Notes under the pieces: model-generated
What the model was told of the DNA's origin: nothing
What the model saw: only the letters and a program-made list of their open reading frames with translations
The model's database searches: none
Translations under genes and position numbers: made by a program
Part shown: piece after piece, positions 48,356 to 57,418 of the stretch
Position numbering within the stretch: the first letter of the stretch is position 1
How the letters are laid out: the number at the start of each line of letters is the position of its first letter
Source of the DNA: Actinobacteria bacterium IMCC26103
Lineage (GTDB): Bacteria > Actinomycetota > Actinomycetes > Nanopelagicales > Nanopelagicaceae
Length of the DNA: 64,000 bases
Direction of reading: 5' to 3'
NCBI GenBank assembly: GCA_002284875.1
Contig: CP015604.1
Coordinates: forward strand, 558,001-622,000

Positions 48356-49926
48356 TACAGCGGAATATTTCCATGCTTGCGAGCAGGCAAGACATCGCGT
48401 TTTGTCTTTAGAGTGCGAAATGCCTTGGTGATGTAGGCGCGTGATTGGTGTGGCTCAATAACGCTATCGATCGTTCCGCGTTCTGCTGCAGCGTATGGAT
48501 TAGATAGCGTTTCGGTGTAATCAGAAACTAACTCAGCGCGCACCTTTTCGGGATCTTTCGCATCCGTAATCTCTTTGCGATATAAAATATTTACCGCACC
48601 TTGTGCGCCCATTACGGCAATTTCTGCGCTGGGCCAAGCGAAGTTAATATCGCTACCTAAATATTTAGATCCCATAACAATAAAAGCTCCACCGTAAGCC
48701 TTGCGTGTAATTAAGGTAACTAGCGGCACAGATGCTTCAGCGTAGGCGTAGAGCAATTTAGCGCCACGACGGATGATGCCGTTCCATTCTTGATCAGTCC
48801 CGGGTAAAAATCCTGGAACATCTACTAAGGTAAGAATTGGAATATTAAAGGCATCACAGAAGCGTAGAAAACGCGCCGCTTTTTCACTGGAATTTATATC
48901 CAGCGTCCCTGCTAATTGAGAAGGTTGGTTGGCGATAATTCCAATTGATTCGCCCTCGATACGTGCAAATCCAACAATAATATTTGGCGCATAAAGAGCA
49001 TGCACCTCAAGGAATTCACCTTCATCGACCAAAGTGGTGATTAAGGTCTTCATATCGTATGGCTGGTTAGGGCTATCTGGAATTAAAGTATTTAACGCAA
49101 TATCCTCCACGCTCTCATCCAAGTTCTGAGTTGGAGGTAGATGAGGTGCCCCATCCATATTATTTGAAGGCAGATATGAAAGTAGCGCTTTTACGTAATC
49201 AATGGCATCTGCTTCGCTATCTGCAAGGTAGTGCGCATTGCCGGAACGAGTGTTATGAGTAAGAGCTCCGCCGAGTTCTTCCATCTCAACATCTTCACCT
49301 GTGACAGTCTTGATTACATCAGGTCCTGTAATAAACATATGAGAAGTTTCATTTACCATCACCGTGAAATCAGTCAACGCTGGTGAATAGGCGGAGCCGC
49401 CAGCACATGGCCCCAAGATGAGTGAAATCTGTGGAATCACGCCTGATGAGCGAGTATTAAGGCGGAAGATTTTGCCGTAACCATTTAAAGATGCGACGCC
49501 TTCCTGAATGCGCGCACCACCAGAGTCATTAATTCCAATCAAAGGAATTCCACTCTTTAAGGCAAACTCTGCGATCTTTACAATTTTTTCCGCATGAACT
49601 TCACCGAGGCTTCCACCCATAACTGTGAAATCTTGTGAGTAAAGTGCAATTGGTCGACCATCAACGGTTGCAGTTCCAATAACTACGCCATCTCCGTAGG
49701 GACGGTTCTTCTCCATCCCGAATTGAGTTGATCGGTGGCGGGCGAACTCATCAATTTCAGTGAAAGAGTCAGCATCTACAAGTAAGTCGATACGTTCACG
49801 GGCGGTCAATTTGCCTTTGGCATGTTGCTTCTCAACAGCGCGGGCGGAACCTCCGTGTACTGCTTCTTCGACACGTAGACGGAGATCTTCAATTTTTCCG
49901 GCAGTTGTATGCAGATCTGGGCTCAT
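48355..49926 (-). CDS. accD5: Acyl-CoA carboxylase beta subunit (carboxyltransferase)
   Basis: The 523-residue carboxyltransferase moves CO2 from carboxybiotin to acetyl- or propionyl-CoA. It has the two crotonase-like halves ([14 protein letters not shown] and [21 protein letters not shown] and [13 protein letters not shown]). The size and composition are of the PccB/AccD5 type. It is first of a - strand operon of nine genes that continues through nucleoside catabolism. A -10-like TACCGT (49933-49938) lies 6 nt before the ATG. Confidence 0.95.
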   Translation of the reverse strand: MSPDLHTTAGKIEDLRLRVEEAVHGGSARAVEKQHAKGKLTARERIDLLVDADSFTEIDEFARHRSTQFGMEKNRPYGDGVVIGTATVDGRPIALYSQDFTVMGGSLGEVHAEKIVKIAEFALKSGIPLIGINDSGGARIQEGVASLNGYGKIFRLNTRSSGVIPQISLILGPCAGGSAYSPALTDFTVMVNETSHMFITGPDVIKTVTGEDVEMEELGGALTHNTRSGNAHYLADSEADAIDYVKALLSYLPSNNMDGAPHLPPTQNLDESVEDIALNTLIPDSPNQPYDMKTLITTLVDEGEFLEVHALYAPNIIVGFARIEGESIGIIANQPSQLAGTLDINSSEKAARFLRFCDAFNIPILTLVDVPGFLPGTDQEWNGIIRRGAKLLYAYAEASVPLVTLITRKAYGGAFIVMGSKYLGSDINFAWPSAEIAVMGAQGAVNILYRKEITDAKDPEKVRAELVSDYTETLSNPYAAAERGTIDSVIEPHQSRAYITKAFRTLKTKRDVLPARKHGNIPL

Positions 49927-49931
49927 GGCTC

Positions 49932-49938
49932 TACGGTA
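49932..49938. promoter_or_regulatory. Overlapping divergent -10 boxes for accD5 and birA
   Basis: TACGGT on the plus strand (49932-49937) lies 7 nt before the birA GTG at 49945. TACCGT on the minus strand (49933-49938) lies 6 nt before the accD5 ATG at 49926. Both would give leaderless messages from almost the same bases. Confidence 0.5.
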
Positions 49939-49944
49939 CTAGGC

Positions 49945-50709
49945 GTGGGTACTCAAGCGCCAAGAGCGCCACTAGATCGCGCGACAATCGCTTCGCATAC
50001 TTCGCAATACTGGCGAGTAAGCGTGGTTGATCTCACTACTTCTACGCAAAGCGACCTGGCGGAATTAGTTAAATCTAAATCGGTAAAAAGTGGCGAGGTA
50101 ATAGTTGCGGAATTCCAAAGTGCAGGACGTGGCAGATTAGAAAGATCGTTTGAAGCACCAACTCATAGCGCACTACTTTTCTCTCTTTACATTGAACCGA
50201 AAAGAGCAAGACGTTACTGGGGATTTATTTCTCATCTTGCTGCGTTATCAATGCATGAAGTTATCTCTTCTGATTTACCGATAAAAGCTAGCCTGAAATG
50301 GCCAAATGATATTTTAATTGGCGAAAAGAAAGTTGCCGGCTTGTTAGCCCAGGTAAGCGATCAAGGAATCATTATTGGTCTTGGAATAAATGTGGCAATG
50401 TCTATTGACGAGCTGCCAGTTGAAACAGCTACTTCTCTTGCGATTTCTGGATCGAAGGAATTAGATCGAAATCTGATCCTGTCTAAATTCTTAAATGTAT
50501 TCGCAGATAATTTTACGAACTGGGAAGACGGTGCAGATTTTCTAGATCGCTATAGCCAGGTCTGTACGACTTTAGATAGACAAGTACAGATCGAGGTCGC
50601 AGGGCGTACAAATCGCACCGGAATTGCGCAATCTATAAATGAATTTGGTGCGCTCGTGCTGGCAGATGGCTTTGAGGTTAACGTGGGGGATATTGTTCAT
50701 CTAAGATAG
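49945..50709 (+). CDS. birA: Biotin-protein ligase
   Basis: Attaches biotin to the carrier lysine of the acyl-CoA carboxylase. The 254-residue catalytic-only (class I) enzyme has TSTQSDLAELV, the biotinyl-AMP loop GRGRLER, KWPNDILIGEKKVAGLL and a small C-terminal SH3-like domain. It lacks the N-terminal DNA-binding domain of regulatory BirA. The frame is open from ATG 49909, but that codon lies inside accD5; GTG 49945 has a -10 box 7 nt upstream. It is divergent from its substrate's operon. Confidence 0.92.
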   Translation: MGTQAPRAPLDRATIASHTSQYWRVSVVDLTTSTQSDLAELVKSKSVKSGEVIVAEFQSAGRGRLERSFEAPTHSALLFSLYIEPKRARRYWGFISHLAALSMHEVISSDLPIKASLKWPNDILIGEKKVAGLLAQVSDQGIIIGLGINVAMSIDELPVETATSLAISGSKELDRNLILSKFLNVFADNFTNWEDGADFLDRYSQVCTTLDRQVQIEVAGRTNRTGIAQSINEFGALVLADGFEVNVGDIVHLR

Positions 50710-50713
50710 CCCC

Positions 50714-51826
50714 GTGAATGAGCGTTTCCCCACCGTCGGAATAATTGGTGCTGGGCAATTAGCGCGGATGAGTGTTGCTCCAGCTACAGCGCTCGGTATT
50801 AATCTCCTACTCTTTGCACAAGATAAGGACGATAGCGCGGCGCAAATATCGCAACATGTAGTCGGTGATTTCCGCGACCTAACTCAATTGTTGGAATTCG
50901 CCAAGAAATGCGACCTCATAACCTTCGAGCACGAACTAGTGCCACTTTCTGTAATTAAAGGTTTAGAAGCCGCCGGCGTAAAAGTCTTTCCATCTTCAAA
51001 CTCATTCCAGTATTCACAAGATAAGGCCGCGATGCGCGCCAAATTGGCTTCCTATCCATCACCTATATGGCGAATTATTGAAGATGATGGCCAAGCCTTC
51101 GACTTTCCATTTATGGCAAAGAAGATTTCAGGTGGCTACGACGGGCGTGGTGTATGGAAAGTTAAGAATTTGGATGACCTAGATGAGTTACTTGCCGAAC
51201 ATTCTCAGTTATTAATCGAAGAGTTGATTGCATTTGATTGCGAAATTGCAGTGATGGTTGCGCGCTCAGAACATGGCCAGGCAACTTCTTGGGCTCCCAC
51301 CCAAACAGTTCAGAAAGATGGGATCTGCACCTTAACAATTACGCCAGCCCCAACCATCTCAACGGAAATCGCCGAGAAAGCCCAACACTTAGCGCTTTCG
51401 ATTGCTAACGAAATCGCACTCGTGGGTGTCATGGCCGTTGAAATGTTTATCAAGGGAGATGAAATATTTATTAATGAGTTAGCGATGCGTCCGCACAATT
51501 CCGGACATTGGACGATTGAAGGCTCGCGCACTAGCCAATTTGAACAGCACCTTCGTGCCATCTTAGATTTACCCCTTGGCGATCCAACGATGACCGCACC
51601 TTATGCGGTGATGGGAAATATCTTGGGTGGCGACAAGACTGATATGTATCGCCCATACCTACATCTAATGGCGCGAAATCCAGAGTTAAAGTTCCACCAA
51701 TACAAGAAAGAGGTTCGTAAGGGGCGCAAGATCGGCCACGTTACCGTGATCGGGGAAAACCTTCTAGAATTAACCGAAGTGGCAGAACATGCGCGCGACT
51801 ATATGAGTGGAGAAATTGATGAGTGA
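50714..51826 (+). CDS. purK: 5-(carboxyamino)imidazole ribonucleotide synthase
   Basis: ATP- and bicarbonate-dependent carboxylation of AIR to N5-CAIR. The 370-residue ATP-grasp enzyme begins [12 protein letters not shown] and has [43 protein letters not shown] and the terminal kinked helix. The GTG start at 50714 lies 4 nt after birA, with TAAGAT (50702-50707) as a possible internal leaderless promoter. It overlaps purE by 8 nt. Confidence 0.96.
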   Translation: MNERFPTVGIIGAGQLARMSVAPATALGINLLLFAQDKDDSAAQISQHVVGDFRDLTQLLEFAKKCDLITFEHELVPLSVIKGLEAAGVKVFPSSNSFQYSQDKAAMRAKLASYPSPIWRIIEDDGQAFDFPFMAKKISGGYDGRGVWKVKNLDDLDELLAEHSQLLIEELIAFDCEIAVMVARSEHGQATSWAPTQTVQKDGICTLTITPAPTISTEIAEKAQHLALSIANEIALVGVMAVEMFIKGDEIFINELAMRPHNSGHWTIEGSRTSQFEQHLRAILDLPLGDPTMTAPYAVMGNILGGDKTDMYRPYLHLMARNPELKFHQYKKEVRKGRKIGHVTVIGENLLELTEVAEHARDYMSGEIDE

Positions 51827-52325
51827 TGTAGCAATCATCATGGGATCTGATTCTGACTGGCCTGTTATGGAGAACGCTGCCAAAACTTTAGATACATTTG
51901 GAATCACCTATAGCGCGGAAGTTCTATCGGCTCATCGCATGCCACTTGAAATGGTTGAGTTTGCACAAAAGGCACAGAGCAATGGCTTTAAAGTAATCAT
52001 TGCCGGCGCCGGGGGAGCAGCACATCTACCTGGAATGGTCGCATCTCTTACAACTCTGCCGGTGATCGGAGTTCCAATTTCGCTAAAGAACTTAGATGGT
52101 ATGGATTCGCTGCTTTCAATTGTTCAGATGCCAGCGGGAATTCCGGTTGCAACAGTTGGGGTCGATAACGCCAAGAACGCTGGAATCCTTGCGGCGCGAA
52201 TACTTGGAGTATCAGATAGCGCCATCTCAGCCAAAGTTGCAGCTGCACTTAAAGCAATAAATGTTGAGGCGAAAGAAAAAGGCGCGAATTTAAGTGCCCG
52301 GCGCAACCAAAAAACTGGTTTTTAA
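51819..52325 (+). CDS. purE: N5-CAIR mutase
   Basis: Converts N5-CAIR to CAIR in purine synthesis. The 168-residue class I PurE has [12 protein letters not shown], the catalytic SAHRMP histidine and [13 protein letters not shown]. The ATG at 51819 has GGAG 6 nt upstream, which favours it over the in-frame ATG at 51807. The stop directly abuts the stop of the converging ugd gene with no spacer. Confidence 0.96.
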   Translation: MSDVAIIMGSDSDWPVMENAAKTLDTFGITYSAEVLSAHRMPLEMVEFAQKAQSNGFKVIIAGAGGAAHLPGMVASLTTLPVIGVPISLKNLDGMDSLLSIVQMPAGIPVATVGVDNAKNAGILAARILGVSDSAISAKVAAALKAINVEAKEKGANLSARRNQKTGF

Positions 52326-53630
52326 TTAATCGCTGCGGCCCAGAGCATGTACACGCCAACCTGCTGCGCGCCATTTGTCACGATCCAGAGCGTTTCGTCC
52401 ATCGATTAAGAACTTAGATTTTACTAATTGGCCAATCACTGAAGGATCTAGCTCGCGATACTCTTTCCACTCGGTTAAATGCAGAATTGCATCTGCTCCC
52501 TTAACGCAATCAGAAACTTTCTCTGCGTAATCTAAATTTGGGAACCGCTTACGAGCAGGTTCAATTCCCTTGGGATCATGGACTACAACTGTTGCTCCAG
52601 CTGCCTGAAGTTGGGCGGCGATATCGAGTGCTGGGGAATCGCGCACATCATCGCTATCGGGTTTGAAAGTTGCGCCAAAAACTGCAATTTTATATTGCGT
52701 TAGATCTTCAGATAGATCTGCGCGAACAACATCGATTACGCGCTGTCGGGCACGTAAGTTAATGGCATCTATTTCTCGCAAGAACTCCAGCGCTTGATCA
52801 GCGCCAAGTTCTTGGGCACGCGCCATGAATGCGCGAATATCTTTCGGTAGACATCCTCCACCAAAACCAATACCTGCTTGCAGAAAGCGGTTACCGATAC
52901 GAGGGTCATAACCAATCGCTTTAGCCAAAACCGTGACGTCACCGCCAGCTGCTTCGCAGACTTCGGCCATAGCGTTGATGAACGATATTTTTGTAGCAAG
53001 GAATGAGTTGGCAGCAACTTTGACCAGTTCTGCAGTTGGCAGGTCAGCGCGAATCCAAGGGGTTCCAAGATCAATAATTGGCTTGTAAACCTCTTTTAAA
53101 ATATTTTCTGCGCGGTCATTTACGACTCCGATAACTAGGCGATTTGGAGTCAAGGTATCTTCGACGGCAAATCCTTCGCGTAAGAATTCTGGGTTCCAGG
53201 CTAAATCTGCCTGTGGTGCAGATGTTGCGAGCATTTCGCGAAGAGCTTGGGCAGTTCCGACTGGAACTGTAGATTTTCCAACAACTAGCGCACCATCTTT
53301 TAAGTACGGTGCAATAGCGGCGACCGAGGACTTTACGTAAGTTAGATCAGCAGCTAATCCATCCTTACTTTGTGGTGTTCCAACGCAGATGAAGTGAACA
53401 TCTGCATCTGCAATCGCTGAAAAATCAGTTGTAAAAGAGAGTCGACCTGTCTTCATCTCAGCTGCAAGCAGAGTATCTAGACCTGGTTCATAAAAAGGAA
53501 GTTCTCCGCGCGAGAGTAGATCGACTTTGCTCTGATCGGTATCTACTCCAATTACTTCAAGACCGAGTGAAGACATACAAGCTGCGTGCGTTGCGCCTAA
53601 ATAACCACAACCAATTACCGAGAGTTTCAT
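52326..53630 (-). CDS. ugd: UDP-glucose 6-dehydrogenase family
   Basis: A 434-residue NAD-dependent enzyme oxidising UDP-glucose to UDP-glucuronate (UDP-ManNAc oxidation is possible in this family). Motifs are IGCGYLGATHAACM, VGKSTVPVGTA, EFLREGFAVED and the catalytic cysteine in GFGGGCLPKDIRAF. It probably supplies uronic acid for the surface polysaccharide genes that follow. TAGACT (53639-53644 on the minus strand) lies 8 nt before the ATG. Confidence 0.93.
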   Translation of the reverse strand: MKLSVIGCGYLGATHAACMSSLGLEVIGVDTDQSKVDLLSRGELPFYEPGLDTLLAAEMKTGRLSFTTDFSAIADADVHFICVGTPQSKDGLAADLTYVKSSVAAIAPYLKDGALVVGKSTVPVGTAQALREMLATSAPQADLAWNPEFLREGFAVEDTLTPNRLVIGVVNDRAENILKEVYKPIIDLGTPWIRADLPTAELVKVAANSFLATKISFINAMAEVCEAAGGDVTVLAKAIGYDPRIGNRFLQAGIGFGGGCLPKDIRAFMARAQELGADQALEFLREIDAINLRARQRVIDVVRADLSEDLTQYKIAVFGATFKPDSDDVRDSPALDIAAQLQAAGATVVVHDPKGIEPARKRFPNLDYAEKVSDCVKGADAILHLTEWKEYRELDPSVIGQLVKSKFLIDGRNALDRDKWRAAGWRVHALGRSD

Positions 53631-53653
53631 AGGCTCAGAGTCTAAGGCACGTT

Positions 53654-54766
53654 CTATTTAATCGCGCCGCACGGATTTTCGGCGGCGGTGCGAGTCTTGA
53701 ATTTATCGACTATTACAGGCGTAGCTTTTGTGGTGCTACTGGCAGAAGGCGAAGGCGTTACTTCATCAACTAAAGCAGAGTCATCGCGAATACGGGTCCA
53801 AAGTTCAGTACCTAGCGTTTCATCCCAGATAACAACTGAGCCGATTCCCGGAACATTTGCGTTCGCATTTGAAAGCGGTACAGTCAAAGTACGGACATTG
53901 CCCGAGGAAAGCCCACGCATCTGCTTAGCCAAGTTTATTAGGTCACTCTCATTTAAATTTTCATCCATCTTTATTGTTGAGAGAGCAGCATTCATAAAGT
54001 TAACAATTTTGATTGGGTTTAACAGAACGCCGGTACTGGTGGCCTTCTTTAAGACTGAACTCATAAATTGTTGTTGGCGCTGCATACGCCCAATATCTCC
54101 ACGCCCATCAAAGTCGCGCGTGCGAACATATTTCAGAGCTTCGATTCCCCCCAAGGTGTGGGTGCCAGCAGCGAGAACTAGATGGCTCTTAGGATCATCG
54201 ATATCGACTTTGGTGCAGACATCAACGCCTCCTAAAGCATCAACGATCCCAGCAAAGCCAGCAAAGCTAATTTCGATGTAGTGATCAATCTTCAAATTTG
54301 TTGCGCCCTCAACAGTCTGAATTAATAGCGGCGCACCACCAAAAGCAAAGGCAGCATTTAATTTGTTTTGCCGAGCTGGAATCTGTGATTTTCCATCTGT
54401 ACTTGTATGTGCAGGAATAGTTACAAGAGTGTCACGTGGAAGAGAGACCAGGTAAGCCTTATCGCGGGCTTTGCTGATGTGCACCAAGAGCATCGTGTCA
54501 GAACGACCGCCGGCCGCCGTTGCGGTGCTACCCACACGCAGTAATTTCATCTGCGCCTTAGTGAGACCCTCGCGAGTATCTGATCCAACTAAAAGATAGT
54601 TAAGCGCCTTCGAGGTTTTCTCTGGTCTGTTATCGAGTCCTGCAAAGACGCTAATGCGCGCAATCTTTGCGCTGACATGTCCAAGTCCAAGCCAGGACAC
54701 CGACGCGAGAACTACAACTCCAAGTGATAGAGATGTAATAATCCGTATCGCGCGCGTTGCTTTCAC
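53654..54766 (-). CDS. LytR-CpsA-Psr family phosphotransferase
   Basis: This 370-residue membrane-anchored protein has one N-terminal helix (about 10-30) and an extracellular LCP domain. The domain carries NYLLVGSDTREG, GGRSDTMLLVHI, VSLPRDTLV, LNAAFAFGG and KYVRTRDFDGRGDIGRMQRQ, the arginines and aspartates that bind the lipid pyrophosphate. LCP enzymes attach polysaccharides or teichoic-acid-like polymers to peptidoglycan. A Ser/Pro/Thr tail follows the domain. The start is GTG, with TAGAGT (54773-54778) 6 nt upstream. It is divergent from the glycosyltransferase and export genes, whose product it could anchor. Confidence 0.93.
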   Translation of the reverse strand: MKATRAIRIITSLSLGVVVLASVSWLGLGHVSAKIARISVFAGLDNRPEKTSKALNYLLVGSDTREGLTKAQMKLLRVGSTATAAGGRSDTMLLVHISKARDKAYLVSLPRDTLVTIPAHTSTDGKSQIPARQNKLNAAFAFGGAPLLIQTVEGATNLKIDHYIEISFAGFAGIVDALGGVDVCTKVDIDDPKSHLVLAAGTHTLGGIEALKYVRTRDFDGRGDIGRMQRQQQFMSSVLKKATSTGVLLNPIKIVNFMNAALSTIKMDENLNESDLINLAKQMRGLSSGNVRTLTVPLSNANANVPGIGSVVIWDETLGTELWTRIRDDSALVDEVTPSPSASSTTKATPVIVDKFKTRTAAENPCGAIK

Positions 54767-54802
54767 ATGCGAACTCTACTTGGGCGATAGCGTGGAGGGG
54801 TT

Positions 54803-55786
54803 ATGTCGACATCATTAGGCGAGTTATCTGCCTCACCGGCGGTAAGCGTCATCCTCCCAGTCCTTAATGAAGAGCCACATTTAGAAGAATCCGTCTCCGC
54901 CATTCTTTCTCAGGATTACTTAGGGATTTTTGAAGTAATACTCGCCTTGGGACCTTCGCGCGATCGCACTGATGAAATCGCTCAGGCGTTAGCTGCCGGT
55001 GATAACAGAGTTAAATTGGTAGCAAATCCAACTGGAAAAACTGCGGCCGGATTAAATCTGGCAGTCGCAACATCGAATAACCCAATAATTGTGCGAGTAG
55101 ATGGACATGCCAAGATTCCAAATAATTATCTCTCACTCGCAGTTGAGATTCTCCGCAGATCGGGTGCAGTAAATGTTGGTGGAGTTATGGCCGCCGAGGG
55201 TGTTACTAATTTTGAAATCGCAGTAGCTCGCGCTATGCGCAGTGCACTGGGCGTAGGTTCTTCTCGCTTTCACACCGGAGGCGAAGCGGGTGAAGTAGAT
55301 ACTGTCTACCTCGGCGCATTTCGCCGAGAAGCGATCACCGCCGTTGGTGGCTTTGATGAGCGATATACCCGGGCGCAAGATTGGGAGCTAAATTATCGCC
55401 TACGCAAAAACGGAGGGAAAATTTATTTTGATCCGCGATTGCAAGTTACATATAGGCCACGGCCAAATTTAAGAAAACTTGCCAAACAATATTTTCAATA
55501 TGGTCGTTGGCGTCGTGTCGTTTCTCGTAGCCATTCTGGAACAATAAATTTACGTTACCTAGCACCACCTTTTACTCTTATCGCAACACTTATATCCCTA
55601 TTTTTGGGGCTATTTATCAATCCAATCTTTTATCTGCCGGCGGCAATATATGGGTTCTTTCTACTAATCTCTTCAGTATTGATCGCAAAATCTATGCGTG
55701 AATTCATTTCATTGCTAGCAATAATTCCTACTATGCACTTCGCTTGGGGCGCGGGCTTCATCACCTCGACTAAAGCACTGCGGTAG
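54803..55786 (+). CDS. Family 2 glycosyltransferase (ExoA-like)
   Basis: This 327-residue membrane-associated enzyme has an N-terminal GT-A domain (VSVILPVLNEEPHLEESV, VRVDGHAKIP as the donor/metal motif, GGFDERYTRAQDWELNYRLR). Two to three C-terminal helices start at about residue 250. The VDGHA form of the acidic motif is shared with ExoA-type transferases of exopolysaccharide synthesis. The ribosome site GGAGGGG precedes the ATG. Confidence 0.9.
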   Translation: MSTSLGELSASPAVSVILPVLNEEPHLEESVSAILSQDYLGIFEVILALGPSRDRTDEIAQALAAGDNRVKLVANPTGKTAAGLNLAVATSNNPIIVRVDGHAKIPNNYLSLAVEILRRSGAVNVGGVMAAEGVTNFEIAVARAMRSALGVGSSRFHTGGEAGEVDTVYLGAFRREAITAVGGFDERYTRAQDWELNYRLRKNGGKIYFDPRLQVTYRPRPNLRKLAKQYFQYGRWRRVVSRSHSGTINLRYLAPPFTLIATLISLFLGLFINPIFYLPAAIYGFFLLISSVLIAKSMREFISLLAIIPTMHFAWGAGFITSTKALR

Positions 55787-55789
55787 CCT
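55784..55789 (+). promoter_or_regulatory. -10 box TAGCCT before wzm
   Basis: TAGCCT overlaps the stop codon of the glycosyltransferase gene and lies 8 nt before the wzm ATG. It could be an internal leaderless promoter for the exporter genes. Confidence 0.4.
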
Positions 55790-55797
55790 TTACCCAT

Positions 55798-56625
55798 ATG
55801 AGCGCACCAGTTGCAATATACGAACCCTTCCGTGCGGGGCTACCGCCACTTGGCGCATACTTGCGCGCGCTCTGGTCGCGTCGCTCATTTATTGCCGAAT
55901 TTTCCCGTTCGGAACTTCGCGAACAGAACTATGGATCGGTCTTTGGGCAGCTCTGGCTGATTCTCAATCCCTTGCTACTCTCCGGCGTCTACTTTTTACT
56001 TATATATATAATTGGCGGCCATAACGATTCAACTCGCTACGGACACTTAACTGCCAGTCTTTTCTTATTTTATTTAGTTAGCAATAGCCTCAGCGGTGGC
56101 GTAAAATCAATCACCGCAGGACAGCGCCTGATATTAAATACCGCTTTCCCACGGATCATGTTGCCTATCTCCGCATTGGTAATTGCGCTCTTTAAATTTG
56201 TTCCAACCTTGGCTGTCTTTCTCGTCATGCGCTCCTTGCTTGGCTTGCCTTTCTCATGGCAGATGTTCTGGGCCATTCCTGTAATCGCAATTGCGCTTTT
56301 GATGGGCCTAGGTATGGCGATTTTAATTTCTTGTATCAATGTGTATTTCCGAGATATTGCAAGCTTTCTTCCATATTTAACACGAAGCCTGCTTTATTTA
56401 TCCCCGATTCTCTATCAGGCAGCAGATCTATCGCCCAAGTTAAAGAGTATTGAAATAGCCAATCCCATTTTCTATTTGCTTGATGCTTGGTCGCAAGTAA
56501 TGGTTTATGCAAAAGCGCCAGACTTATTTTCCCTTGCCCACGGTTTTATCTGGGCAATTTGTATATTTCTGATAGGTACATATTTCTTCCTATCTAGGGA
56601 GCGTGATTTCGCTGTCCGCCTCTAA
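55798..56625 (+). CDS. wzm: Polysaccharide ABC exporter permease (ABC-2, Wzm/TagG type)
   Basis: A 275-residue membrane subunit with six predicted helices. It has the amphipathic N-terminal stretch (LWSRRSFIAEFSRSELREQNYG) and the VYFRDI motif of polysaccharide-export permeases before the last helices. With the ATPase encoded next it would move a lipid-linked glycan across the membrane. Confidence 0.92.
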   Translation: MSAPVAIYEPFRAGLPPLGAYLRALWSRRSFIAEFSRSELREQNYGSVFGQLWLILNPLLLSGVYFLLIYIIGGHNDSTRYGHLTASLFLFYLVSNSLSGGVKSITAGQRLILNTAFPRIMLPISALVIALFKFVPTLAVFLVMRSLLGLPFSWQMFWAIPVIAIALLMGLGMAILISCINVYFRDIASFLPYLTRSLLYLSPILYQAADLSPKLKSIEIANPIFYLLDAWSQVMVYAKAPDLFSLAHGFIWAICIFLIGTYFFLSRERDFAVRL

Positions 56626-57418
56626 TTCGCTTAACTCAACTCATGCCAAACATGGATTGGCTGTTTCAGTTCAGAACGTTGGACTTACTTACACGACTTC
56701 AATTGATAAGCGCCCTACGTTGAAAGCACGTTTGAAATCTATTGGACGCGGCAAGAAACACACAAGAGTTGTGCAGGCTCTTAACGAAGTAAATCTCGAC
56801 GTTCATTACGGCACTGTGCTTGGTGTAATCGGCTCAAATGGTGCTGGTAAGTCATCGCTGATGCGAGTCATATCTGGCATAGTCCCGCCGTCAAAGGGGC
56901 GAATTGAAGTTCACGGATCAGTCAGCACTTTACTTGCGCTAGGAGTTGGATTCAATCCTTCCATGACTGGTCGCGCCAACGTTTACTTAGGCGGACTTGC
57001 TGCCGGAATGTCACGCGCCGAAATTGACAGTCAATTTGCGGCAATCGTAGATTTTTCTGAATTAGGCGATGCGATAGATGCACCTATGCGTACTTACTCA
57101 TCGGGAATGTATGCGCGCCTGGCGTTTTCAGTAGCGGCCACAGTCCAGCCTGATATTTTAATCGTTGACGAGGCGTTAAGTACTGGTGATGCGCACTTTA
57201 AAGAGAAAAGCCTTAATCGCATCAAAGAACTCCGCTCAGCGGACCGCGCTCTTATTTTAGTTAGCCATGCAATGGCGACAATTGAAGATGTTTGCAATGA
57301 AGTTGCCTGGTTGCATAAAGGAAAGATCATGGCCCGCGGCAACCCCGCCGAAGTAATTAAGCAGTATCAAGAATTTACCAAGGCTGGAAAGAGCGCGGCT
57401 GCAAATGAGGATGTTTAG
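56603..57418 (+). CDS. wzt: Polysaccharide ABC exporter ATPase (Wzt/TagH type)
   Basis: A 271-residue ATPase with Walker A GSNGAGKSSLM, signature YSSGMYARLAFSVA, Walker B ILIVDEALSTGD and switch His in LVSHAMATIE. These are typical of the Wzt/TagH branch. The C-terminal glycan-recognition domain of long Wzt proteins is absent, so export should not be coupled to a terminal sugar cap. The GTG start at 56603 overlaps the permease gene by 23 nt. Confidence 0.93.
   Translation: MISLSASNSLNSTHAKHGLAVSVQNVGLTYTTSIDKRPTLKARLKSIGRGKKHTRVVQALNEVNLDVHYGTVLGVIGSNGAGKSSLMRVISGIVPPSKGRIEVHGSVSTLLALGVGFNPSMTGRANVYLGGLAAGMSRAEIDSQFAAIVDFSELGDAIDAPMRTYSSGMYARLAFSVAATVQPDILIVDEALSTGDAHFKEKSLNRIKELRSADRALILVSHAMATIEDVCNEVAWLHKGKIMARGNPAEVIKQYQEFTKAGKSAAANEDV

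Noticed and set aside
52305-52325. Terminator overlapping the end of purE
   Set aside because: The AACCA/TGGTT stem has only five base pairs and an A-rich loop; too weak to list as a terminator.
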